A stretch of 64,000 bases of DNA from contig CM040085.1 in assembly GCA_022496805.1 (NCBI GenBank), positions 37,105,811-37,169,810 of the forward strand, given 5' to 3'. Made by a program: the position numbers and the translations under genes. The DNA is from Pohlia nutans (taxonomy: Eukaryota; Streptophyta; Bryopsida; Bryales; Mniaceae). Below the pieces are notes generated by a model. The model was not told the origin of the DNA, did not search any database, and saw only the letters and a list, made by a program, of their open reading frames with translations. Positions 1-10,745 of the stretch are shown here, piece by piece; position 1 is the stretch's first letter, and the number at the start of each line of letters is the position of its first letter.

Positions 1-950
1 TTTGTACCAACGCAGAATGAATTCGTATGGCACTATCTCATATGAAACTGGCTGTGAATAATCCAACTTGTCATCAATTTGTTAAGTGCACCAACATGTA
101 GACTAAGGGCCGCTTCACACTATGGCCAAAGGTTGAGAGGCCGTCGATTTCCACCAATCAAATTGCAAGAAACCATGGTTTCGGTCTCTCGACCCTTCAC
201 ACTAGAGGCCAAAGTCCAAAGGCCGTGGACCTTCAAAATGTTTACATGGCAACACTTTTTGACCAAGGTGATGGTCTCTCGAGAGGAAGTTTGGGTCCTA
301 CATTTTGCAAGACCCGTCACTATGGTCGAGGGGCCGTCGATTTCTTTTCATAAAAAATGAAAACTATATTTTATACCTATTTTCAATAGATTTCTTTGGA
401 CTCTCAACAAAGTTTGGACTCTCAATCCCACGGCCTCTCGACTTGGACGGCCACAGTGTGAAGCGGCCCTAAATAATGTCAATCCCCTTGTGAAGAGATC
501 GATATACATATTGGACGGAATGGAATGCAATGCAAAACAATATTATATGTCACGCAAGAAAAACTCGTCTTCCATCAGGGACCAGTTGCCAGATACAGTA
601 GAGGCAATTTGTCCACCTCATGGTCAACCTGTAGATCACTTGCACATCACTTGGCTGTGCGATACAAGGGACTCGTAAAAGAACTTTATACTTACTGCGA
701 GGCTCAAAAACATTGCAAGAATTGAGCGCAGTTGGGATCATACTTCATGGATACATCCTCAACAAAAGAAAAAGGATCAATTGTAAATGTTTTTGTTCTC
801 CATTTTTCCATTTCCTGAAGATATGAAATGCATCGATAATCTTAACTTTTGAGGGATAGGTGTAACTTCTGACTTTTCGGTTAACTCTAGTTATGATCAA
901 TTTTTTTTTAACATTTTATTCCATTTTAAATATCATGATCAACAAGTGTC
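1..950 (+). repeat. Dispersed repeat R1, first copy
   Basis: This stretch aligns by eye with 26830-28000. Both share the opening at 1-90, the block around 500-560 (ending in TATGTCACGCAAGAAA), the box at 580-660 and the tail at 690-870. No intact protein is visible. A MITE at 107-469 interrupts it. The second copy carries a different insertion at the site equivalent to 87-89, so each copy documents an insertion-free state of the other. The class of the repeat is not recognised; it may be an old non-autonomous element. Confidence 0.6.
107..469. mobile_element. Harbinger/Tourist-type MITE, 363 bp
   Basis: The ends are inverted: GGGCCGCTTCACACT at 107 and AGTGTGAAGCGGCCC ending at 469. A TAA lies immediately outside each end (104-106, 470-472), which is the TWA target duplication of the PIF/Harbinger superfamily. 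The interior repeats the phrase 'gaggCCGTcga...ctctcgac' several times. Short open frames here are not coding. Confidence 0.75.
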
Positions 951-954
951 ACAA

Positions 955-1502
955 TTAACCCCTAAACGTCCTCACCCCTCTCAAAATTCGGTAGTTTTGC
1001 AAAGCTGCATTATAAATTGCAACTAAGAGGGATATTTTGAACTTGATGTATGAGTAAAAGTTGTGCATTATAAATTTTAGATTCTATCCATACAGTTAGA
1101 TCTGTGATTGCTATCACCAATATTTTTGTATAAACTTTAAAAATGTTTTGTAAATTAATTACGAATAAGATATTGACAATATGTCAATGAAATTTGTTGT
1201 GATGGGTTGAAATGTAATACTCTAAGTGTGGTGATTTTTGGAGATTTTTTGGTTGCATAATTTTATGAGTTTATTTTTTGAAGAGCACATTTAGACTAAA
1301 ATCTTCAATTTTTTTGTTGAATCAGTGCAGCATGAAATGAGGCATACAATTTTCACAAATCATCCCCTTTCTAATTGGATCACACATGCATGAAGCTATC
1401 TTGCCATAGAATTTGCACTATCTTTTTACCCGCAAAGAGTGCATAACGGATGAAAAAACAAAATTCAATTATGTACATTAGTCAAAAATCGGTTAGTTAA
1501 CT
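955..1502 (+). mobile_element. TTAA MITE, family A copy 1
   Basis: Begins TTAACCCCTAAACGTC. The interior (ctcacccctctc, gagggatattttgaacttgatgtatga, tggttgaaatgtaatactctaag) matches 19497-20064, 58325-58893, a degenerate copy at 17242-17827 and an inverted copy entering the right edge at 63631. The right end is worn (about ggttagttaac at 1490-1502). A 32-bp segment around 1460 is duplicated near 1503. No coding capacity. Confidence 0.65.
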
Positions 1503-2372
1503 CAAAATTCAATTATGTACATTAGTCAAAAATCTTTGAAAACAATTATTAAATGTTTGATGATAAATAAAAGTAGAATTCATATACAAAGGGAAGTTGT
1601 AAACGTTAGTGTCGATGTGAAGATCACATCTGTGTAGTTGGATTTATCATATTAATATGTTTTAATTAATTTTGCAAGGTATTCTCTTGAATTTGATTTA
1701 AAATCCCAAATTAATATAAATTTTATTTTTTAAATATTGTAATAAAATTGGAAAAACATGTTCTATAAGATGGTATGGTTTTCATTATTTGATTCTATTT
1801 ATTTTGGAAAACCATGTTCAAAGTCTCACTTTTTGAACTAGGAATGAAACTTGACATAAACCAATTGTGTTGTTTTTCAAAAAATCATAATTTCTTATTT
1901 TGTTAAAGATCCATATTGTACAAATGATAGTCAACTAGCACAAGAACCAAGAAAAATTTGGCTGGATGAAAATTGTCCATGTATGTAGCCAAGATAATAG
2001 TTTGAATTTGTTCATTGTCCACTGTGTGGACACAAGCACCTAAAAGAATTAAGCCTTTCAAAATTTATCTAAATTTAACGAGCATATTTACCTAAAACCT
2101 TAGAACTAACGGAAGGACCAAAGGTCTTTCTCACAACCCAATTCAAATGGATGAAAATTGTAATCCTAATTTGGGGTGCCAAAAACCGCATCCCCTAAAA
2201 CATAAAAAATAAAAAATTCTCAATAGAGTGTCAAAATCAATCATAGGCTACAGTTATTCAAATATAACGTTTCAAATTTACAAATGTGAAATTAAAATTT
2301 TATGTGATCATAGTGTTGGTGTTTCTGTATTACCATTTTTCCATTCATAGGGTATATATAGTCCTTTGCAGT
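1503..2372. other. AT-rich intergenic sequence, nothing recognised
   Basis: About 870 bp with no open frame of interest, no clear repeat boundary and no RNA-like fold that I can see. Confidence 0.5.
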
Positions 2373-4010
2373 TTAACCCTTAAACGTCGTTGCAGCCATA
2401 AACTGGAAGATGGACGTAAATTATCCAAAGTGAACTGAAGTATCATAGAGTAGATGAAGGATATTTCATCCAATTTTTTTCATGAAGGCTTTTAGTTGAT
2501 CATGCTACTTCTTCAAGTTAAATTAAGGACATTTAAGCTATTTTTGGATTTTACATGGGGTCCCAACCACAGAAAGAGAAGTAAGAACGGTTCACCATGT
2601 AGTGTATTTTGGATTTTTCTATTTTTCCTACTTAAACTAAATTTAGACCATGAGAATGAGTTCTATTGCATTTGAGTTGAACTAACAAAATGAAGCATAC
2701 CAAGTCTTGTTTCTTCTCCATCTTGGATTTTTGGAAAACTCTAAAAATTGAGTGTATTATTGGAGTTACAAGTTTTTTTGGTGGATATTACCATACTGTA
2801 GGGAATTATTCTAAATTTAGACACATGGATGATTTTCATTTACTACAGTAATTTTCATTGTAATCTACACCTTTGGTAAAAAATTGGAAGTTTTGAGTAC
2901 ATTTTGTAATTGATATGAATTTTCTTCACAATCACTTCAAAAAATCACAATAATTTCAAATTTTCACCAAAATTTATGAAAACTTCATGATTTGTAGTAC
3001 ACATGCATTACAAAAAAATTCCAACCTCTGAAAGGCTGCTAACTCAGCCAAATTTCAATGTAGATTTAGCCAAACAACGGGAGAATGAAATACAACCGCT
3101 TCATGTGTCTTGCGTCTTTGTTGTAGAAGCTTGTGGATGCTCTTCAACCCTTAACCCTTAGACGTCTCGCCAATGACCAGAGAATCATGCTTTACCTATC
3201 ACACTCAATTTTGGCACCATAAATAAGATAATAATTCAACTGTATATTTTAAGTAGATGAAGCCATGTATCTACTACAAACCATAAATTTTTCAGAAGCT
3301 TTGGAGAAAATTTGAAATTACTTTGATTTTTTAAAGTGATTGTAAAGAAAATTCATATCAATTACAAAATGTATTTGAAAAGTCCAATGCTTTTACCAAA
3401 GGTCTAAATTACAATGAAGAAAAGAACAGTAAACGAAAATCATCCATGTATCTTAATCTAGAAAATATCGTTTCTCCATGGTAATATCCAACAAACTTGT
3501 AACTCCAATAAAATAATCAGTCTTCAAAGTTTTCCACAAATTCAACAAGGAGTAGAAACCAAACTTAGTAAGCTCTATTTTGTGAGTTAAGCTCAAATGC
3601 AATAGAACTCATTTTCATGGTTTAAATTTATTTAAGAAGGAAAAAATAGAAAAATTCAAAATACACTACATGGTAAACCATATTTACGTCTCTTTGTGTA
3701 TTTGGTTCTCCTTGTAAAATCCAAAAATAGCTTGACATTAATTTAACTTGAATAGGTGGCATGATCAACGAAGAGCCTTCATGAAAAGAATTGGATGAAT
3801 ATTTCTTCATCTGCTTTGCGATACTTCAACATCAGGAAACTGCGCGATACATCAATATTGTTTCAATCCTGCGTCTAGATGTTAACAGTACATAATAGTT
3901 CGTATACTGTTGTAGTATCGCGTGCAATAAGTATTGTTGTTGTATTGCAAGTGTTTTGCACTGCAGTACTGAATTGTGTTCAAGGACAGAACTGTTTCAG
4001 TATATGAGTA
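2373..4010 (+). mobile_element. TTAA element, family C, containing a large foldback
   Basis: Starts with TTAACCCTTAAACGTC at 2373; the next about 65 bp (gttgcagccata, ttatccaaagtga) match the reverse complement of 17110-17180. Inside lies a long inverted repeat: about 2438-3008 pairs with about 3260-3827, leaving a loop of about 250 bp. A second terminal-like motif (TTAACCCTTAGACGTC) sits in the loop at 3151. The segment 3815-4010 carries tandem variants of gtattgTTGCAgtactg, also present inverted at 16960-17100. The right boundary is not defined. Confidence 0.5.
2438..3827. repeat. Long inverted repeat (foldback), arms about 570 bp
   Basis: Left arm 2438-3008 and right arm 3260-3827 are reverse complements along their length with scattered mismatches and small indels. 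For example, 'accatgtagtgtattttgga' near 2594 mirrors 'tccaaaatacactacatggt'-type sequence near 3655. A transcript crossing it would form a very long hairpin. Confidence 0.8.
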
Positions 4011-4403
4011 GTATTGTTTCAATATAAACTTATATGGGTACAAAATATTTAGTATAATTACATTTCAGGCCAAATGTCGAATTGTAGCAAATATGAGGTT
4101 CAAATGAAATGTCTTAGTGGAGTACAAATATGAACTCAAAATGTTATTTGCATTTACATTTCATAATATGTGTACAATGAACATTTCGCCATCGTGTCGT
4201 AAAATCTATATCCTAGCGTACGTCTAATCTACATCATATCTAGATTACTATGTCACTATTTTGCCCACCAACTCCCGATTTTCTCAATTTCAAGATGCAA
4301 TCTTCAACCTGTTACAATCCCAACCATCTTCAACTTGAGTGTTTTGCTTAAGAGTGGCAAAATAATTAGGTAGCAAGGAAAAAGAATACAAAAACACCAA
4401 GGA

Positions 4404-5917
4404 TAGAGTCACATACTCTGGTATGATCACATACTGGTCACCATAATGTCTTAAATTCAGAACTTTTACACCTACTCCAATAAACAAAAGCTAGTTAGTG
4501 GCGAAAACTTGCAAACAAGAATTGCCCAAATCCCAAATTTTAAGCAGATGCAACAGAAAAGACGAAGCTTTAAGCAGTATTTTAAACTAGCAATGAGCTG
4601 ACTCTAGCATCCAGCACCAATATACAGCAAGAACCAGTACCTTTGCCCCTCATAACTTGCTTTCGTCCTCGTTGTGTGCATGGGTGAATCTGCACAAAGA
4701 CAACAAAATTTGGCATATATGAGATGCGGGAGACATGATACCTTATGGTGAACATCTGTACGATCCATACGTTATACGTGTCAATGCAGTAATCAAATGA
4801 GAGAAGCATTTCGACCAAAATACCACCCAAAATAAGAACACGTAATGGAGACAACTAACCTTTAGTAACACATCACCAGTCAAAGTAGGAACTTGCACCA
4901 AACCACCCAATATGGCTTGCACACTCAATATTCCACAATATGTAACAGACAAAAATAGGAGCGAACTTATGCATCATGGCTTTTCAGGATTCAACTGGTA
5001 TACTTTTGAAAACACATGTTTCAAAATGGCCCCAAGAAAGCAATGCAAATTCCCTGAATCTAGAAATGATCAACCCTTAAAGGACCAAGGATTCACAGTT
5101 TTAAAATAAAAAATTCAATGCATTTTACTGTGAAAATTATAATGCAGATGGGACCACATTTTATATCACTAGAACTAGTAGAGATCATTGCATGTGTTGG
5201 TCAAAAAAGAAATTAATCCGAACAAGAGGAAGTCCAAACTACTCAAAACTACTCAAGATTGTTCAAAATACATGGTGACCATTCTGGTCACCGTGGACAG
5301 TTAAGGGTTAAAACAAAATTGCTCAAACACTCAACCAGGCCAATTTTTTTTAATATGTAGCAGTTAACATTCATTTTTAGATCTATTTGAGACCACAGAA
5401 CCATCTGCTCCACCAAGGTTGTATCAAATGATATGACAACTATTCCTAGCAGTTCAAATTTTCTTTAACAGTAATCTAACTGCCATTGTCACAAATATAT
5501 TAAGCTGTAGAGGCATCCTATCATTCAGTAGTATAAGATTCAGAATACATGAAGGCAACTGAACAAGAAAGATAAAAAGGAAAAAAATCATACTTGAGTA
5601 AAGGGAATCGGAACGTCCACATAAATATCTGCCCCCTCTCTTCTAAACACCTTATCAGGTTGTATCTTTGCCAAACAAGAAAAAAAAAATGTTAATCACT
5701 AGATTGAAAACAAACCTTCAGAAAACACATTCAAACATTACGTCCTGCCAAAAGTTAAAACATTAGAACAATTGTTCATTCAACAAGACAACCCAAAATG
5801 ACTGAAACAAGGCCTCAAAACTCACTCTTATTTGCAACATAAGATTCCCATGTCGGCCACTTTTGGGTCCCTCCTCACCTTCCCCATGCACCTTCAAAGT
5901 TGTACCACTTTCCACAC
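4404..5917 (-). pseudogene. DnaJ (Hsp40 type I) C-terminal domain, decayed gene
   Basis: Reading the minus strand, separate exons match the C-terminal substrate-binding domain of bacterial/organellar DnaJ. Exon 5826-5917 gives (G)VESGTTLKVHGEGEE...NLMLQIR. Exon 5594-5665 gives IQPDKVFRREGADIYVDV...FTQ. Exon 4860-4916 gives AILGGLVQVPTLTGDVLLK. Exon 4641-4689 gives IHPCTQRGRKQVMRGK. A remnant at 4404-4464 contains RHYGDQYV. The order and intron phases fit plant mitochondrial DnaJ proteins such as GFA2 (family knowledge). The acceptor before AILGG reads AA instead of AG. The J-domain and zinc-finger exons are absent, because Harbinger-related sequence begins just upstream. A MITE sits in one intron (5070-5311). 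I read it as a truncated pseudogene; an unusually spliced live gene is unlikely. Confidence 0.7.
5070..5311 (-). mobile_element. TTAA MITE, family B-like, inverted
   Basis: The sequence starting caacccttaaaggaccaagg is the reverse complement of the family B right end. The phrases gatgggaccacattttatatcac and attgcatgtgttggtca match the other B copies. The far end, ggacagttaagggttaa at 5295-5311, differs from the usual B left end, so this copy may be recombinant. It lies in a DnaJ pseudogene intron. Confidence 0.6.
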
Positions 5918-5981
5918 CTGATACCAAAGAGAGTTCACAAGTAATCATGATCATTGTCCAAGCTTTACCCGTAATACACCA
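5812..5981 (-). repeat. DnaJ exon block, copy 1 of a direct repeat
   Basis: About 170 bp containing a DnaJ exon and part of the upstream intron. It is repeated in the same orientation at 15650-15821, on the other side of the Harbinger-related region. Similarity stops sharply after 'taatacaccaaa' in both. Confidence 0.85.
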
Positions 5982-7654
5982 AAATTCAAAATCAAAATGT
6001 TTCGAAAGGACCAACAACAGACCTAAGTAGATGACATGGTTACATGGTTTATCGTCTAAAAAACAAGTGATATGCACGTAGTTCATGTGAAAGAAATGCA
6101 GCAGGTATAAGTAAAAATATAAGTATAATGAAATTCATAGTTCCACTACTATGACAGAGGGTGCGTGACAATGGCAGAGGTGCGTGATGGTGCTCAGGGC
6201 AGAGCTGCAACATTGGCAGCAGACTAAATTCGAGCCATTGCAGCGACTTGGGACGATTCAACTGGCCCTCAATCTCAGGTGAGTGATCACTCCAATTTAA
6301 GGTTTGGTGGTTTCAAGGTAGGAATTGAGGATTGTCAAGAAATTGGTCGTAGCCGGGGCCGTGGTCGTGGTGTAGGATCTGTACACCTAGCGAAGGGAAA
6401 AAAATTTGTTCTTAAGGAAGAGCGCCAATTGTCTAGAAGTGTCATCACCATCTCTCAGGACCCCATTTGCGGGAATCAGCAAAAGGGCAACGCTTTCTGG
6501 GAACGTATTTTTTTGCATTATGAACAATGTAGACCGAAGGGGGGGCATAGGGGCGCTCAATCATTCGAATCGAAATGGGGCACGATTAAGCATGATGTTG
6601 GAAAATTCATCGGTGCCTATAATCAAGTCAAAAGGTTAAACAAAAGTGGCACTAAAGAAGCAGACTTATTCGCATGGCTAAAAATTTGTATCGTACTAAA
6701 ACAGCTAAGAACACCGAGTTCATGTTTGAACACTGCTGGGAGTTGGTGAAGGATTTCCCGCGATGGGTTGACGGTGTTAGCACATCACGGGAGACAACTC
6801 CATCTAGGAGGGTTTCGGGTTCTTCTGACCACAAGTCGCAATCGGGTTCCCAAGTGGGCACCCAGAAGTCTGTGAGTGTTGTGGAAACTACAAGTGAGGC
6901 AACTACAAGCATGGCATTCACCTTGAGGCCCGGTGGCACGAAGGCGGCAAAAGATGTCCAACGTGATGACAAGGTCCACGAAAAAGCGGCCCTGACCCAA
7001 GCCAGGCCGCCGAGAAGATGGTAGAAGCAATCCTACATCAGGAATTTCAAATCCCACTGATTCTGCATGATTTCAGTGTGTTTATCGTTAAACACTGATT
7101 CTGCACGTTATACGTGCATTTAGAAGTGTCATTATGGTACGGAAGTGATATGCATTACTAAGATGTCGATGCAGTGTCTTTTCAATGATTATGCAAAAAG
7201 TGTTGTTTCCGCACGAAAGTCGTGCTCGACGGAATCTGTGCGTTAACTGTGTATCTACATTACATGGCTGATAAGACACGGATAACATGCGATTTTAGTT
7301 AATGCGGATTCAGTATCATAACCGTATCATATCAACGCCTTTTATTATATTCGTGCGATTTCAGCATCTATCATAATGCAAATTATTTTCGTACAACATC
7401 CGTGTACAATATTTTAATATTCTTTTTGGAATCTTTTGGAATCTTTGAAAATATTTTATATTATTTTGGAATATTTTGGAATATTCCAAGAATCTTCTTT
7501 AAATTATACTTACGGTTTAATTTCCCAAAACATATTTAGATCTACATTTATAGAGTTTAGAAGCAATACACATTAAAATTTCAAAGAAATAACATTTTAT
7601 ATTTTTAGAATTCAAATTTAGTATTATTGGTTATCATTGTACTTTTCATCATAG

Positions 7655-8165
7655 GAGCCAAAAAAAATAGCTCACAACCACCACAATCTTGACAAATAAT
7701 AAAAAATTCAAAATATTATGAAAAAAATCCTAGATATAAAAAAAGTCCTGCATAATCCGGTGCAAAAAAAAATTGGAAAAAAAGTTTTTTTCACATAGTT
7801 AAAAACATTCAAAGTCCGCTGAAAAAAAAAAAAAAAAAAAAAAAAACAGCTCACAGCCATGATCTGCCATCACGATTTTGGCAAAAAATAAAAAAATTCA
7901 AAATATTATGAAAAAAAATCCTAGATATAGAATACGTCCTGCATAATCTAGTGCAAAAAAAAAATTGGAAAAGAAGTTTTTTTTACATAGTTAAAAACAT
8001 TCAAAGTCCGCTGAGAAAAAAAACACAACTCACAGCCATGATCTACCATCACAATTTTGGCCAAAAAAAAAAAAACTCAAAATATTCTGAATTTTTTTTG
8101 TAGATGTAGGAAAAGCCCTGCATGTTGTAGTGCAAAAAAAAAAATTGAAAAAAGAATTATATACA
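7655..8165. repeat. Three tandem A-rich units of about 175 bp
   Basis: Each unit contains agctcacaaccacca/catgatctgccatcac, aaaattcaaaatatt, a 'cctgcataat' phrase and attggaaaa followed by a poly-A run. Units begin near 7670, 7845 and 8025. Confidence 0.75.
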
Positions 8166-8229
8166 CATGGTAAAAAATTGCCAATGGTTTCATTCTTTTA
8201 TAATTACCAAAAGAGTTCCATTCTATGCA

Positions 8230-8412
8230 TTGAGAGTTTGTGGTGATTTGGTGGTTTGGAGCTTGGTTGGCAATCGGGAGGTCGTGAGTTCAAATCCCGC
8301 CGTCAGCGATAGAGCTTGGAAAGCCATGGCAGGCCCACCGTAGGTTTGGGCAATTTCCGTGTAGTTGAAGTGGGTAGCGAGGAAAATAATCATCTTATAT
8401 TTTTTTTTAATT
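8230..8412 (+). mobile_element. SINE-like, tRNA-derived unit
   Basis: A near-consensus pol III B box, GAGTTCAAATCCCGC, lies at 8289-8303. An A-box-like stretch, TGGTTTGGAGCTTGGTTGG, lies about 35 bp upstream. About 80 bp of unrelated body follows, ending in a T-rich tail at 8400-8425. It does not fold as a complete tRNA. Target duplications are not clear. Confidence 0.45.
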
Positions 8413-9224
8413 ATTTTTTTTTATTTTATATTTTTTAATCTTATTATTTTGATCAAATTTAGATATAGATAGAAAATAAAATCTAGATATGGAAAAGATG
8501 ATGTCGCACGAAAAACGCACTGAATCAGTGTAGTTTTAAAGACGATTAAAACACGACATTTGACGACTATAAAGAGTGCTGAATTCATAGGTTTTCAATA
8601 GATGTATCAATTGTGTCGAATCAATACTATATCCGCTTGTACGAACATCGTGTCATATCAGTGTAGTTGTGATGAATGACGCAACGATGCGGAATCAGTG
8701 CGAAAACTGTACGAACCCTTGAAATATCGGAAATCGCACTAAAATCGTGCAGAATCAGTGGGGTCCGAAATTCTTGATGTACGTAAGGCGGAAAGTCTCG
8801 AGTATCACAACATATTACTCTTGTTCACCGCATTGATGGACCAAGTTACCATGCCGGAGGCTCAAGAATATATTCGTTTGCTGCAAGAAGAAGAGTTGCT
8901 CAAATTACGACGTCGAAAGGCGGATTCCGCGGCCATTGAGTTGCGTGAACAATACGAGTGAGAGGCCGTGGAAATGGCCGAGGCGGCACGGGAACAAGAA
9001 GAGGCGGCAAAAAGAACTCGGGAAGATGAGGAGACGCTTAGGCAAATGCGGGAGGCACGAGTAGAATTCGACGTTGTGTGTGATGACGAAGAGTGTGACC
9101 CCAAGATCAACGACAAAGGTGAGCAAAATTATATGCATCCCGAGGATAGAGAAATTGTGGAATTGCAAGAATCCGACAAAGAAGATCGTCACCATTACGA
9201 AGTGAGCTCTATTGTCGTCCTCAC

Positions 9225-10745
9225 TGTGACTTCTGCATGGTGCATGGTGCTCTACTTGCTCATGTGCTTGGTGCTCTACGATCTGTTGCTTCAAGATCAC
9301 TCGGTGCTCTATGATATGTTGCTTCAAGATCACTCAATGCTCTATGATATGTTGCTTCAAGATCACTCGATGCTCTGCCTCGCTCATCAGGTGGTCATGT
9401 GCTCGTGATTTGCTGTTTCATGGTGTTGTTGCTCTACTTGCTCATGGTGCTCGGTGCTCTTTGAACACTACATGGTGCTCTACTTGCTCATGTGAACATG
9501 TTGCTCGTGTGATTGGTGCTCATGTGATCTGTTGCTCATGTGATCATGTTGCTCGTGTGATCGGTGCTCACGTGATCTCTTGCTTCAAGTGCATGGTATT
9601 TTGTCTCGCTCATCAGGTGGTCATGTGCTCCTAATTTGTTGTTTCATGGTGCTGTTGCTCTATTTGCTCATGGTGCTCGGTGTTCTTTGAACACTACATG
9701 GTGCTCTACTTGCTCATGTGAACATGTTGCTCGTGTGATTAGTGCTCATGTAATGTGTTGCTCATGTGATCATGTTGTTCATGTGATCATGTTGCTCATG
9801 TAATCTGTTGCTCGTGTGATCGGTTCTCATGTGATCTCTTGCTTCAAGTGCATGGTATTTTGTCTCGCTCATCAGGTGGTCATGTGCTTGTGATCTGTTA
9901 CTTCATAGTGCTAGTGCGGCACTTGCTCATGTGCTCGAGATCTGTTGCTTCAGCAATTGGCCGATGCTTCATAGTGTTGGTATTCTACTTGCTCATGTAC
10001 CGAGCTTACTCTACTTGCTCATGTGCTCTACTTGACTATTTGCTCATGGTGTTGGTTCTCTACTTGCTCATGTGCTCGGTGCTCTGTGATCTGTGTGATT
10101 TGTTGTTTTATGGTAATGGTACTCGTCTGATCTGTTGCTTCATGGTGTTGGTGCTCTACTTGCTCATGTAATCGTCATGAGCTTGTGTGCTCTGCCTCGC
10201 TCATGGTGCTTGAGCTCTGCCTCGCTCACGTGCATAGTGATGGTGTTCGTGTGATCTGTTGCTTCATGGTGTTGGTGCTCGTGTGATCTATTGTTTCGTG
10301 GTGCTGGTGCTCTACCTCGCTCATGTGCTGGTATGATGCCTCGCTCATGTGCATGGTGCTCGGTGCTCGTGTGATTTGTTACTTCATGGTGCTAGTGCTC
10401 TACCTCGTGGTGCTCGGTGCGTTGCCTCGTGGTGATCTGTTGTTTCATAGTGCTCGGTGCTCGTGTGATTTGTTGCTTGGACGCTCGCTTTGCCTCCCTC
10501 GTCAGGTGATCGATGCTCATGTGATCTGTTGCTCATATGCTCCTATGGTCTGTTGCTTCATAGTGCTCGGTGTTTGGCCTCGCTGATGTGCTAGTCATGT
10601 TGAGGTCATATTGCTGTGCTGGTCTTGTGATTCCTTGTTGGTCATGTTGATGTGTTGGTCATGTGATTTAGGAGTGCTTGGCCTCGCTGATGTGTTGGTC
10701 ATGGTGCTTGGCCTCGCTCATGTGGTCCGTTGCTCATGTGATTTT
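9225..10745. repeat. 1.5-kb minisatellite with higher-order structure
   Basis: Variants of TTGCTCATGTGATCTG and GGTGCTCTACTTGCTCATG repeat throughout. Longer blocks starting at ctcatcaggtggtcatgtg recur at 9383, 9609 and 9868 (spacing 226 and 259 bp). Because the repeats lack stops in places, long frames appear (for example 9311-9634). These are Cys/His/Leu-rich repeats with no recognisable domain and I do not call them genes. Confidence 0.85.

Larger units (their letters stand above)
7055..8760. mobile_element. Non-autonomous CACTA-type element, 1.7 kb
   Basis: Ends are CACTGATTCTGCATGATTT at 7055 and its near-complement AAATCGTGCAGAATCAGTG ending at 8760. Many subterminal copies of the same phrase (gattctgcacg, gcggaatcagtgcg, cgcactgaatcagtg) lie within about 250 bp of each end, as in CACTA elements. 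A 3-bp target duplication is not obvious (TCC on the left, GGG then TCC on the right). It interrupts the Harbinger ORF and contains an A-rich tandem repeat and a SINE-like unit. Confidence 0.6.
6279..9230 (+). pseudogene. Harbinger-associated Myb/SANT-like (NAM-associated) ORF, interrupted
   Basis: The frame from 6279 carries ISQDPICGNQQKGNAFWERI, hallmark of the Myb/SANT-like second protein of plant PIF/Harbinger elements (often annotated 'glutathione S-transferase T3-like' or NAM-associated). Near 6665 the frame shifts into LYRTKTAKNTEFMFEHCWEL...FPRW, continuing to a stop at 7022-7024. A CACTA-type insertion (7055-8760) then splits the gene. It resumes at 8761 with a family-typical tail (ALMDQVTMPEAQEYIRLLQE, then a charged helical stretch), broken by a TGA after ELREQYE at 8959. 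A last exon-like piece may lie at 10820-10880 beyond the minisatellite. The partner protein would help the transposase bind DNA; this copy cannot be functional. Confidence 0.75.

Noticed and set aside
955..970. TTA target duplication (PIF/Harbinger) for the CCCYTAAACGTC elements
   Set aside because: The right flank would have to read TTA directly after GGGG, and the ends would then be asymmetric; TTAA on both sides fits all well-preserved copies.
8236..8310. A tRNA gene
   Set aside because: The B box is good but no acceptor stem or anticodon arm can be folded; SINE-like is the better reading.
9311..10586. Three long frames in the minisatellite
   Set aside because: They are repeat translations with changing frame between units and no start context; no known protein has this pattern.
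9225..10745. CRISPR array
   Set aside because: Repeats are short, imperfect and without unique spacers, in a eukaryotic context.
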